A stretch of 16,440 nucleotides of DNA from Acidobacteriota bacterium (GCA_003165615.1 PLWR01000534.1:1-16440), one strand, 5' to 3'. Shown: positions 6,458 to 13,995, counted from the first letter of the stretch. The notes: generated by a model from the letters alone, not told the origin. Program-made: numbers and translations.

Positions 6458-8515
6458 TCACTGCTGATGTGCCGGAGGAACAAGGGACAGAGAGTTTCCC
6501 TGCAAAGGGTTACCAGGCGGCACCGACTCAGGTACTCCCTCGACGGTATCCTCCGCGCCTTTGGGTTTTCCAATCTTCTGCGAGGAATCCACATTGAATA
6601 CCATGAAATCCGAATAAGCGTGCTGATTGCGGAGAAGCTTGCCATTCCAGTCGAGGGTGACGGTCACCGCCTGCGGAAGCCAGAATTTCTGGGTCGCGCG
6701 ATTCAAGTGGACCTCGTTGAAGTCAATTTCCGTGGTTTCTTTGTCCAGCTTGACCATGGGCAACGGTGTCAGGAGATCCGTGGTAAGGCGGATAATTTGG
6801 TAGTTCTCCGAATCTACCCAGGCAATTCCCTGCGTGTAGGTCAACTTGGTTATCGTTCCCTGTTGGAAACTCCCCGCTAAACGGGATTTTGCGGGGTCCT
6901 GAGCATAAGCTACCACAAAAGTACTGCGGCCCTTCAATTTCTGATGTCCGAGCAGACGGAAGACGCTGCCCTTTTGGTAGGCAGGATGAAAGACCAGCGG
7001 AGCCGATACGAATCCTGCGGTCAGCATGGAATTATCGGACAATCCCAATTGGGGAGTTTCGTTTCCCTTCGTATCAGCGCGATGTTCATCGATGGAGGGC
7101 CCCCACGGTTGGTCCGGCGCCAACATCAGATAGCGGTACTTGTATTCCTGCGCCGTGTCGGTTTTTCCTTTGCGGGTCAGCTTTTCCTGATGGATCGCCT
7201 CCATGGAAGAGATATTGGGGAGGTTGGCGAAAAGGTCGGAGACATTCTTGCCCACCCCACTGAGTATGGCATCCAGCGGCGCCTGGTCAGTGGCAGGTTC
7301 GAAGTCCGGGAGATTCTTCGGAGGGTTGTGGATATAATCCAGGGGCTCTTCCCCCCGGGCCTGGGACCTGGCCTTGGCGGCGAGGATAATGGTCCGGTCC
7401 TTCTTCTCGGTCTGGATGCGTTCCCAGAGTGCTCGGACCCGCGGTGGCATATTCTTCGGGTTCCGTCCGTCCAAATAGGTTATCAGCTCAACCTCCGCTT
7501 GGGCGGGAGTTCCTGTCCACAACAGGGACTCGGCATACATCAATCGCGCGTCAGGCCCCGCGCCGGTGGCCAGCGCTTTCTTCAATGATTCGTTGCCAGC
7601 CTCCCAGTTCATGTCCAGGCACTGCATGCGCCCATGCTCCTGTAGTGCCAGAGCGTCCTGGGGCGCATATTTGAGCGCTTCCGTAAAATAGGCGCTGGCT
7701 TTCGCGGGACCGTGCTCCCAGCTTACCAACTCTCCCTCAGCCAGGAACGGTTCCGGAACGCCCCGTTTAGGATTCTCCAGCATGGCGTTGACGGTTTTCA
7801 CAAGCTCATCTTGGGCATCGCCCCAATCCCCCCAACTCAACTCGGCCAGAGCCAGCATGGTCCGGCACCGCAGGCAATCGGGGTTGAGATTGCTCACCTT
7901 GGCCAAAAGTGACACGGCCTGGTCCACATGGCCGCGGTCGAGAAACTCCTGCACGCCACGGGCATAGTCCTTTTCTTGTTTAGCTGACAATCCATCAGCG
8001 GGCCCCAGGTTCCGGAGGCTGGGGGCCACGCCCTTGATCAAATCAGCCTGCGAAAGCAAAGTCGGATCCTCTGGCTGAAGGGGGCGCAGGGTAACAGGTA
8101 TACCTTCGCCCGTCGGGGAGGGTTTAATCTCCGCAATCTTGTGCGCCGGCTGAAAACCCTTCTTGGAGACGCGCAGCGTCACGGTGAAGCGTTTGACTTC
8201 GTCTGTTTCCCAAAAGAACTGGAATTGAGTAAAAAACTCTCCTTTATTGTCGGTCAGGAGGACTCGGTAGGGGGCTCCCGCATTGTTCGATATCTCCACC
8301 ATGGCGTGGGCCAAAGGATCACCGTTGAGCGCAAAGACTTTGCCCGCAACGACCTTCTGCGCCTGGTTGCCCAAATCCCCGCGGCGTGTGTCGAATGCAT
8401 CTGTAGTCAAAGGCGCACCCGCAGTCGAAGCCGCACCCGCACCCTGAGCCCGCAGAGTCAAAGGCATAAAAGAAATTGCCGCACACAAAAAGACGAGGCC
8501 CTTCTGGCTTCTCAT
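6458..8515 (-). CDS. Secreted CarboxypepD_reg / TPR protein, 685 aa
   Basis: ATG at 8515 with AGGGG (8528-8524) at 8 bases. Residues 1-23 are a signal peptide ending LRAQ. Residues 54-147 look like a carboxypeptidase-regulatory-like beta-sandwich (VVAGKVFALNGDPLAHAMVEI, then DNKGEF). Residues about 183-345 are helical with TPR spacing (YARGVQEFLDRGHVDQAVSLLAKVSNLNPDCLRCRTMLALAELSWGDWGDA, in part). A C-terminal beta-rich domain covers about 430-665 (FRLLGHQKLKGRSTFVVAYAQ, IAWVDSENYQIIRLTTDLL) and recalls the LolA-like outer-membrane lipoprotein-sorting fold. The tail is rich in P, G and V. No catalytic motif is seen. A role as a periplasmic scaffold or envelope protein is inference. It reads in the same direction as the receptor downstream, which has a related N-terminal domain, but 319 bases with a REP pair separate them. 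Confidence 0.75.
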   Translation of the reverse strand: MRSQKGLVFLCAAISFMPLTLRAQGAGAASTAGAPLTTDAFDTRRGDLGNQAQKVVAGKVFALNGDPLAHAMVEISNNAGAPYRVLLTDNKGEFFTQFQFFWETDEVKRFTVTLRVSKKGFQPAHKIAEIKPSPTGEGIPVTLRPLQPEDPTLLSQADLIKGVAPSLRNLGPADGLSAKQEKDYARGVQEFLDRGHVDQAVSLLAKVSNLNPDCLRCRTMLALAELSWGDWGDAQDELVKTVNAMLENPKRGVPEPFLAEGELVSWEHGPAKASAYFTEALKYAPQDALALQEHGRMQCLDMNWEAGNESLKKALATGAGPDARLMYAESLLWTGTPAQAEVELITYLDGRNPKNMPPRVRALWERIQTEKKDRTIILAAKARSQARGEEPLDYIHNPPKNLPDFEPATDQAPLDAILSGVGKNVSDLFANLPNISSMEAIHQEKLTRKGKTDTAQEYKYRYLMLAPDQPWGPSIDEHRADTKGNETPQLGLSDNSMLTAGFVSAPLVFHPAYQKGSVFRLLGHQKLKGRSTFVVAYAQDPAKSRLAGSFQQGTITKLTYTQGIAWVDSENYQIIRLTTDLLTPLPMVKLDKETTEIDFNEVHLNRATQKFWLPQAVTVTLDWNGKLLRNQHAYSDFMVFNVDSSQKIGKPKGAEDTVEGVPESVPPGNPLQGNSLSLVPPAHQQ

Positions 8516-8559
8516 GATGATTACCCCTACCTGTCGAGACTCCTGACTATTTGCATGAT

Positions 8560-8588
8560 ATCATATCGAATTGAATCGGTGGGGTCTA
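8560..8588 (-). promoter_or_regulatory. Promoter of the CarboxypepD_reg/TPR gene
   Basis: On the minus strand TAGACC (8588-8583) and TATGAT (8565-8560) are 17 bp apart, matching the sigma-70 boxes at four and five of six positions. Transcription would start near 8553, giving a leader of about 38 bases. The -10 overlaps the perfect palindrome ATGATATCAT (8555-8564), which could be an operator or chance. Confidence 0.45.
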
Positions 8589-8772
8589 GCGGCATTTGTA
8601 TCACTATCATTTGTGTCAAACCGCCGGGTTGGATTATCCATCAGCGCGTTTTGCCGACGTTTAACTGCGCGGACGATCATGCAAAATTTCCGTGGTGGGC
8701 TATCCAATGGGAAGTGCTGTTGACCCCGTGAGTCTTTGGCGAGTTTGTCCAAAATCGAGAAAGAAGGAAGAA

Positions 8773-8797
8773 GGCAAGGTGACTTGCGCCCCTTGCC
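8773..8797 (-). terminator. Terminator-like hairpin after the porin gene
   Basis: GGCAAGG (8773-8779) pairs perfectly with CCTTGCC (8791-8797) across an 11-nt loop. On the minus strand the hairpin starts 13 bases after the porin stop codon and is followed by TTCTTCCTTCTTTCT, a pyrimidine-rich but broken T-run. It is a plausible but imperfect intrinsic terminator for the cytochrome-porin unit. Confidence 0.5.
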
Positions 8798-8810
8798 AAG
8801 TGCCTGCCGC

Positions 8811-10979
8811 CTAGAAGTCCCGAGTCCAGCGGATGGTGAGCAGGTTCGCCTGGAAGTTGTCGGCGGTAATGATCTGCTCGATATAGTAAGTGCGCTGCAG
8901 ATCCACGGACAAGCGACCTGCCTTGGGGAAATTGATATAAACCGTCCCCGTGACGAGTGGCCACGTGAGGGGGCCGTAGGCGGGCGGTTCGCCGCTGATC
9001 TGCCCAAGGCCGGTGGAACGATCAAAGTTGCCGGTAAGCTGCAGGCCAAAATACTTGTTGGGCTTGGCCTCCACCCCAGCCTGCATTACGCGGTCCACTT
9101 CCTGATCCCGCAGAAAATCATTGAGCGGCGCCGTGCCGCGGGCATATACGATGTTCCCCGCCGCAAAAATGCTGTCGTATGTATATCCACCAAAAACCGA
9201 AAACCGGTCATTCAGGGCATAAGTCAGAGTCACCGTATTGGAGCGGACGTTATCCTGGAAACTGGAATCGATCAGCTTGTCATTGGTAAGATTCAGATCA
9301 TCTTGCAGCGTTATCTTTTTGAACGGCTGGAAACGAGTGATCACGTGCCCGGCCACTTCGGTGTGCGGAGTAATCGCTGTATAGGACGACCCGTTGTCAA
9401 AGGCATGGACGTCGCCCCGGATGCTGAAGAACTTTGCGGGTTGATAGCCGAAGCTGAATTCGGGCCACGCGGTTTTGGTTCGCAGGGTAATGCTGGGATC
9501 GGCAACCCCGTTATCAAGGGCTTCCACATCCGCTTTGAGCAGCCGAACTCCCGGGCGCAGCGTTAAAGATGAGGTTGGCGTAAAGAGCATGCTGAAATCA
9601 AAATCACTCAAGCCATCACGCCAAACGTAGGAGGTCTGTCCTGTAGCGATGGTCGTGCTGGTGGTCGGCGAGGAGGACGTCGGGTTGGTGACAATGCTCT
9701 GCGTGCTCCCAAAATTCCCGACACTATTCGTGCTGAAGCGGGAGTATCGATAGTCGGCAATAATCTCCCACCAGTCGGTAGGCTTGTAGGTGAGGGTCTG
9801 ATACAGGATATTGTCCGGTTCACGCACCGTGTCCCGCGCGGTCTGGCTGACCGTGTAGGGGGCGAGCTTGCTGGAGCTATTGGGGGCAGTGCCGCCGTAG
9901 GACTGGTCGAAAGTGGCAGGTCCCTGGTACTGGTAATAGATATAACCACCCCGCCATTCGAACTTGGGTAACGGTTTGCCTGTGAAAGAAAACTCGCTGA
10001 TGGGAGTGGTGAGCCGACGGTACTCTGACTGGGAAAGGCTGGTAAGGGGCTCCTTTGTCGAACTCGCGACGGGATCGATACTCAGTTCAGGCGAGCCGAC
10101 ATTGTTCAAGGTCACATTTTCGGTGAACGTCTGGTAGCCGAGGTTGTAATGAAAGTTCCACGCGTGGTAAGTGTAGTCGATTCCGCCGGTGAAGCGATTG
10201 GTATCATCGTTGATGGGCGCGTAAAGGTAATAGGGATTGGCACGTGCAAAAGTACCCCAGTAAGATGGTGAATCGAAGAAATCCAAAGATTCCGTGGTGA
10301 AAGTGGGGCCGCTGTCGCTAGTGCGATAGTAATCGAAGTTGAAGCGGAGGTTGTTGGTGGCGTGCAGGGTGAGGTCCGCAGATCCGAATTTACGCACGGT
10401 TCCCCAATTGTGATTATCGGTAAGACCGGTGGAAAGGCCCGAGCCCACGGCGGCGATCGGCAGCACGACGTTGGCGTTTTGATTCGAATAGAAGTAGCTC
10501 TGCCTCCAATTGGCCCGAAAATCATAAAGCCGGTTCTTGCGCACGGAAACCTGCCCCATTTCGAAAGGCTCACCACCCAGTCCGCTGGCCGAAAGGGAGT
10601 AGCTGTCGGCAAAGAGGTTGGCGCCTGTGGCCGCCTCCCCGAACAGGTTGAAGTCCATCAAGCGAAAGCCTTTGTTGAGGTCCGAGAGATCCTGAAACAT
10701 CGGGCGGTAGCCCTTAACGTCGTCGAAGCGGTATCCCACCGTCACTGACCCCTGGGTGTTAAACCCGCCAATCGTGACGGGGGTCTCCGCGCTGTCCTGT
10801 GCCCACAATGGGCTGCCACCCACTAGCGCCACAAGGGAAACCAATATCAACGCCCATGGCCGAGTTTGGATTACCCACCGACGATTGCAGCAACCAGAAA
10901 AAAACGGATTAGCCAAGGGGGAATGACGCATGCCCGAAGCACCCATCACCAATCGCCCATCACAAATTCGTTGTCTCAT
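8811..10979 (-). CDS. MtrB/PioB-like outer-membrane beta-barrel porin
   Basis: Outer-membrane barrel of the decaheme-associated MtrB/PioB type, expected to sheath the cytochrome encoded just upstream so that electrons cross the membrane. The frame is open to 11120, but the ATG at 10979 has AGGGAG about 5 bases before it and lies 11 bases after the cytochrome stop, so translation is likely coupled. This start gives 722 aa with a long charged N-region and a hydrophobic signal (WALILVSLVALVGG, ending PLWAQ at about 61). A shorter start at 10931 is possible. The mature part has alternating strands rich in Y, F, N, S and T (for example VSVRKNRLYDFRANWRQSYF), no cysteine, and ends RWTRDF with the aromatic residue that marks proteins for BAM assembly. 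Length suits the family (about 650-800). No outer-surface cytochrome gene is next to it. Confidence 0.75.
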   Translation of the reverse strand: MRQRICDGRLVMGASGMRHSPLANPFFSGCCNRRWVIQTRPWALILVSLVALVGGSPLWAQDSAETPVTIGGFNTQGSVTVGYRFDDVKGYRPMFQDLSDLNKGFRLMDFNLFGEAATGANLFADSYSLSASGLGGEPFEMGQVSVRKNRLYDFRANWRQSYFYSNQNANVVLPIAAVGSGLSTGLTDNHNWGTVRKFGSADLTLHATNNLRFNFDYYRTSDSGPTFTTESLDFFDSPSYWGTFARANPYYLYAPINDDTNRFTGGIDYTYHAWNFHYNLGYQTFTENVTLNNVGSPELSIDPVASSTKEPLTSLSQSEYRRLTTPISEFSFTGKPLPKFEWRGGYIYYQYQGPATFDQSYGGTAPNSSSKLAPYTVSQTARDTVREPDNILYQTLTYKPTDWWEIIADYRYSRFSTNSVGNFGSTQSIVTNPTSSSPTTSTTIATGQTSYVWRDGLSDFDFSMLFTPTSSLTLRPGVRLLKADVEALDNGVADPSITLRTKTAWPEFSFGYQPAKFFSIRGDVHAFDNGSSYTAITPHTEVAGHVITRFQPFKKITLQDDLNLTNDKLIDSSFQDNVRSNTVTLTYALNDRFSVFGGYTYDSIFAAGNIVYARGTAPLNDFLRDQEVDRVMQAGVEAKPNKYFGLQLTGNFDRSTGLGQISGEPPAYGPLTWPLVTGTVYINFPKAGRLSVDLQRTYYIEQIITADNFQANLLTIRWTRDF

Positions 10980-10990
10980 GCGCTCTCCCT

Positions 10991-12076
10991 TCACCGCAAG
11001 AAATTCGCGTCCAGCTCCGAGCCATGAATCGATACGTGGCAGCGAGTACACTCGCCGCTGGTCTGAAAACCCAGGCGACTGTGCGGAGTCGCAGCCTGAG
11101 CGTGGAAGCCGGAATGACATTGCAGGCAGAGCTGCCGGCCCTCCCGCCGCACCAGCAACATGCGATTGGTGCTGCCGTGCGGATTGTGGCAGATCACGCA
11201 GCCTTCCACTCTCACCGCGGCGTGCTCATAAACGTAGGGGCCGCGTTTTTCCACGTGGCACTTGACGCATGTCTCCCAGTGGGTGGCATTCAGGCTGGCG
11301 CGATTGATGCTGCCGTGCGGGTTGTGGCAGTCAGAACATTTGATGAGCCCTTCGGGCACCCGATGGTGCACCGGCAGTGCGAATTGCGCTTGAACGTTGC
11401 CATGGCAGGAGAAACACAGATTCGGCTCGGATTCTTTGAGCAAACTACTGTGCAGCCAGCGCACCGTTTCGGGAAGCTGCGGCACCTGGAAGAAAGCTGC
11501 CTGGGCCAAACTTGGGTTGGCCTTGCTCTGATCTTTGACTTCTTTCACCAAATGGGCCGCGTGGCATTCGCTGCACGAAATGCCCGCCGCCGCATGCTGC
11601 GAATGGGCAAAGGTCTCCTGCTGCTGGCTGGTAATGTGGCACGTCATGCAGCGTTCCGAGTTTTCCTTGGGATTGCCTTTGAACGCGAAGATCAGCTTGG
11701 TGCCCGCCTTTTCCTTGGCAGGCTCACCCGCCGCTTCCCCTTCGGCATCCGCATGGGCTTTGCCGGGGCCGTGGCAGGTCTCACATCCGGTAACGCGGGT
11801 GGGCGGCGTCGCGGTGGAGGGAGACGCCTCGCCCGCCGCAGCGTGCGGGGTCTTTGCAAACGATTCGGCCTCCGCGGTATGGCAGCCTGCACAGGTCTGC
11901 CAGCCGGCATAGTCACCCGGCTTCCCGGCGAGGGGGGCATGCGACGCCACCGACGGCCCGCGAGCAGCCTCGGGCAGTCTTTGTCCAAAGGTCGTGCTTG
12001 CAAGCGTGCCGAGGGTAACCAGTAGCGCCAAAGATACGAGAAGAGGTGGCAGATTGCTTTTAGGTTGGGCATTCAT
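10991..12076 (-). CDS. DmsE-type decaheme c-type cytochrome (MtrA/PioA-like)
   Basis: A periplasmic electron carrier. ATG at 12076, with GGAGG about 10 bases upstream. Residues 1-32 are a signal peptide (LLVSLALLVTLGTLAS, ending FGQ). Ten CXXCH haem-binding motifs are present, beginning at C62, C98, C143, C168, C221, C247, C270, C293, C317 and C343, so the 361-aa product should bind ten haems. Spacing and motifs such as CHGPGKAH and CHNPHGS recur as in DmsE/MtrA proteins, and extra histidines are available as distal ligands. Alone it would be soluble in the periplasm; with the barrel encoded 11 bases downstream it would form a trans-membrane wire to or from external acceptors or donors. Direction of flow (metal or DMSO respiration versus iron oxidation) cannot be read from the sequence. 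An FNR-type box upstream fits anaerobic respiration. Residues 108-126 (DAEGEAAGEPAKEKAG) are a low-complexity linker between haems 2 and 3. Confidence 0.9.
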   Translation of the reverse strand: MNAQPKSNLPPLLVSLALLVTLGTLASTTFGQRLPEAARGPSVASHAPLAGKPGDYAGWQTCAGCHTAEAESFAKTPHAAAGEASPSTATPPTRVTGCETCHGPGKAHADAEGEAAGEPAKEKAGTKLIFAFKGNPKENSERCMTCHITSQQQETFAHSQHAAAGISCSECHAAHLVKEVKDQSKANPSLAQAAFFQVPQLPETVRWLHSSLLKESEPNLCFSCHGNVQAQFALPVHHRVPEGLIKCSDCHNPHGSINRASLNATHWETCVKCHVEKRGPYVYEHAAVRVEGCVICHNPHGSTNRMLLVRREGRQLCLQCHSGFHAQAATPHSRLGFQTSGECTRCHVSIHGSELDANFLR

Positions 12077-12121
12077 CGAGCATTTTCCTCCCTCGCCGGG
12101 GGTACAAGTGCCGTTGGGACT

Positions 12122-12167
12122 TCTATAAGTGCGTTTTATCCGTTTGCAGAAAATTGATCATCATCAA
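12122..12167 (-). promoter_or_regulatory. FNR-type operator and likely promoter of the cytochrome-porin unit
   Basis: TTGATCATCATCAA (12154-12167) is a perfect match to the FNR consensus TTGAT-N4-ATCAA, read equally on both strands. It is centred about 84 bases upstream of the cytochrome ATG. Downstream on the minus strand TATAGA (12127-12122) or TTATAG (12128-12123) can serve as the -10, which places the box centre about 45 bases before the start of transcription, near the -41.5 of class II FNR activation. The match is seen; control by an FNR/CRP-family protein is inference. Confidence 0.6.
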
Positions 12168-12613
12168 AAAAAGGCAAATTCCCGAATCAGACTGCGGCGG
12201 CGGAGGTGCTTCTGCCGCCACAAGCCCTCGATAAGAGCCCCGTCCATAGTGCAAGAACGACTAATATACGATACACCAACCACTACTCCGGCCCGGCCTT
12301 GGGGCTGATTTTGTCGATGGCACCCCTTGGGCCATTGTCACCGCGCCAACCCGTGCCGATTGCGGCTGCTTGCCTTGGCGGGGAAGACATAGCCTGCAGA
12401 CGGAACTTCATCCACGTTTTCAATGTTAGTCTCCGCATGCCTGACGATAAGGCCAGGGCTTCCATCTTAGAAGCCCTCGCGCAACGATAAAAACATTCCC
12501 GGCAGTCGCTTGTCTGTTCAAAATTGCTCATCCGGGAGGAGCATTGCTTTCAGTGCCTGTATCTGCAATTGCGCAACAGGCATGGCACAACCCCCAGCAG
12601 TATGCGGCCAGAT
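12168..12613. other. Intergenic stretch between divergent units, two hairpins, no gene
   Basis: Short open frames on both strands lack ribosome binding sites and family resemblance. AGGGCTTC (12455-12462) pairs perfectly with GAAGCCCT (12470-12477) over a 7-nt loop, with no T-run on either side. TGCCTGT (12554-12560) pairs with ACAGGCA (12576-12582). Otherwise nothing is recognised. The region separates the minus-strand cytochrome unit from the plus-strand duplicated cassette. Confidence 0.4.
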
Positions 12614-12774
12614 GCTTCTGGCGTACGCGGCGTTCGCCGATGTGGTTCGCCGGAGATATGCAATATTGACCATACCGGTGTTCTGATTAACACAGACAAC
12701 GCGTCAGTTTGACCGTATAAAAGGGGTGGTCCATATCAGGTTAGCCAGACCGAAGTCGGAAAAGGAGATTTCAG
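12614..12774 (+). repeat. Upstream regulatory block, copy 1 of a tandem duplication
   Basis: About 160 bases before gene 1 are clearly related to the 164 bases before gene 2 (13255-13418), from GCTT[CT]TGGCG to the start codon. Shared parts are TCGCCGATG, GGTTC.CC.GAGAT, TTGACC twice at a distance of 43 bp (12666 and 12709 here), GACCGTATAA, GGTC/GTCAGC-like bases and the exact ribosome-binding end GGAGATTTCAG. Duplication therefore took in the control region with the gene. Confidence 0.65.
12693..12721 (+). promoter_or_regulatory. Promoter of duplicated gene 1
   Basis: CAGACA (12693-12698) and TATAAA (12716-12721) are 17 bp apart, and both boxes are conserved at the same spacing before gene 2. 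The second TTGACC motif (12709-12714) ends one base before the -10, a position suited to a repressor or other regulator. Leader of about 45 bases. Confidence 0.5.
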
Positions 12775-13206
12775 ATGAAGACCATCATGTGCTGCCTGGC
12801 GCTCATCGCGATGGCAATGTCTACGTCAGCCGCGTTTGCTCAGGAGCCAACCCTCGCATCCGTGGAAGCACAGTTCAACACCACCAAAGACAACAAGAAT
12901 GGCGACAGCAAATTGGATGTTTACCTAAAGAACAGAGACGGGCAGGAAGTCGCCAAGTCCGAAGGCAACGAAGGAGTTTGGGACAAGCAATCTACCCACA
13001 CCGTCACCTTGCAGATCGAGGGCAATCCAACTAAGGCGGAAGTGGAGAAGGGCAGCATCTTGCTGACTTTCCACCCGCGCGGAGCCGACACTTGGAAGTT
13101 TAACTACAAAGTTACTCTCAGGTTCTCTGATGATTCCTCGATCACGAAAGAACTCTTCGGCGGTGTCTTGACTCAATACAACACCGCTCGGACGGATCCT
13201 CTTTAG
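12775..13206 (+). CDS. Small secreted beta-rich protein, duplicated gene 1 (143 aa)
   Basis: I do not recognise a named family. ATG with AAGGAG (12762-12767) at 7 bases. Residues 1-23 are a signal peptide (MKTIMCCLALIAMAMSTSAAFAQ) with cleavage likely after AFA. The mature part of about 120 aa runs SVEAQFNTTKDNKNGDSKLDVYLKN, then THTVTLQIEG, and ends with FNYKVTLRFSDDSSITKELFGGVLTQY. Alternating strands and the D-N-K/D-S turns recall calcium-binding C2/PLAT-type sandwiches, but this is a guess from pattern. The product of gene 2 is about half identical to it, with the best match in 'EVAKSEGN.G', 'STHT', 'HP....W.F.YK.TL.FSD'. The pair share promoters and probably a role in the periplasm or outside the cell. 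No cysteine remains after cleavage. Confidence 0.7.
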   Translation: MKTIMCCLALIAMAMSTSAAFAQEPTLASVEAQFNTTKDNKNGDSKLDVYLKNRDGQEVAKSEGNEGVWDKQSTHTVTLQIEGNPTKAEVEKGSILLTFHPRGADTWKFNYKVTLRFSDDSSITKELFGGVLTQYNTARTDPL

Positions 13207-13254
13207 CAATACCCGAGCAAACATAGCGGGAACCTCAGCGGGGTGATATCCACG

Positions 13255-13418
13255 GCTTTTGGCGCCCACCGGCGCTCGCCGATGCGGTTCACCTGAGATG
13301 AGCACTATTGACCAAACAGGTGTTCCCGAAGAAACAGACTCCGCATCAGATTGACCGTATAACAGAAGTGGTTCATAAGCAGGTCAGCTCTCTCGGAACC
13401 AGAAAAAGGAGATTTCAG
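13255..13418 (+). repeat. Upstream regulatory block, copy 2 of a tandem duplication
   Basis: The counterpart of the block at 12614-12774, sitting between the two duplicated genes. TTGACC motifs lie at 13308-13313 and 13351-13356, again 43 bp apart (about four helical turns). The ribosome-binding end GGAGATTTCAG before the ATG is the same as in copy 1. Confidence 0.65.
13335..13363 (+). promoter_or_regulatory. Promoter of duplicated gene 2
   Basis: CAGACT (13335-13340) and TATAAC (13358-13363) at 17 bp match the promoter of gene 1 in position and sequence. Because gene 2 has its own promoter it need not be transcribed with gene 1. Confidence 0.5.
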
Positions 13419-13904
13419 ATGAAAAAAATCATGTGCTGCCTGGCGCTCGTCGCTTTGGCAGTTTTCACGTCAGGCGTGTTCGCCCAGGATCAAGCGCCAG
13501 CCCAGAATCCAGGGCCAGCGGTAGCTCAGGCGCCAGACCAGGAGCCAATCCTCACATCCGCGGAAGTGAAGTTTGACACGACCACCGACAATAAGGACCA
13601 AAAAACCACACTGGACATTTTTATGAAGACCAGTCACGGGCATGAAGTTGCCAAGTCCGAAGGCAATACAGGCCGTTGGAGAAGGAATTCTACTCACACC
13701 ATAGCGATGCAGGTCGAGGGCAACCGGACAAAAGAAGAAGTCAGGGACGGCAGCGTTTCGCTGACCATCCACCCGCAAAGAAACGACTCATGGAATTTCA
13801 GTTACAAAATTACCCTCAAGTTTTCTGATGGTTCTTTCATCACAAAAGATTTTCATGACTGTGTCTTGACGGAGCATGACCCAAGCCGGAAGGATTTATT
13901 GTAA
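13419..13904 (+). CDS. Small secreted beta-rich protein, duplicated gene 2 (161 aa)
   Basis: Paralogue of gene 1. The frame is open from 13308, but the ATG at 13419 has AAGGAG (13406-13411) at 7 bases, exactly as in gene 1, and starts the matching signal peptide MKKIMCCLALVALAVFTSGVFAQ. Unlike gene 1 it then has a linker of about 20 residues rich in Q, A and P (DQAPAQNPGPAVAQAPDQEP) before the shared domain (ILTSAEVKFDTTTDNKDQKTTLDIFMK, in part, to SYKITLKFSDGSFITKDF). It also has one cysteine (in HDCVL) near the end, where gene 1 has GGVL. The mature domain is more basic in its middle (GRWRRNST). No function is assigned; the linker suggests tethering or spacing of the domain in the envelope, which is inference. 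It converges on the peptidase gene, 91 bases away. Confidence 0.7.
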   Translation: MKKIMCCLALVALAVFTSGVFAQDQAPAQNPGPAVAQAPDQEPILTSAEVKFDTTTDNKDQKTTLDIFMKTSHGHEVAKSEGNTGRWRRNSTHTIAMQVEGNRTKEEVRDGSVSLTIHPQRNDSWNFSYKITLKFSDGSFITKDFHDCVLTEHDPSRKDLL

Positions 13905-13922
13905 GTGATACCGAAGGCCTGA

Positions 13923-13958
13923 CCCGAATTTCTCACCATGCACAGTGAGAAATCCGGG
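13923..13958. terminator. Hairpin between convergent genes
   Basis: CCCG (13923-13926) and ATTTCTCAC (13928-13936) pair with GTGAGAAAT (13945-13953) and CGGG (13955-13958), leaving one A-C mismatch and an 8-nt loop. It sits between the ends of duplicated gene 2 and the peptidase gene and could stop transcripts from both sides. No T-run follows on either strand, so it is not a standard intrinsic terminator. Confidence 0.4.
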
Positions 13959-13995
13959 CTGGCTCTTGCCCTCCGACCGGCGCAGTTCCAACCTC

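Noticed and set aside
10980..11120. Upstream start for the porin (769 aa)
   Set aside because: That start lies inside the cytochrome coding region, has no ribosome binding site and would put 47 extra residues before the signal; the ATG at 10979 has AGGGAG at proper spacing.
11024..12025. 333-aa + frame opposite the decaheme cytochrome
   Set aside because: The minus strand has ten CXXCH motifs and a signal peptide; the opposite frame is only open because of GC-rich codons.
12206..12531. Short frames on both strands between the divergent units
   Set aside because: No start context, no signal peptide and no recognisable motif; they overlap each other.
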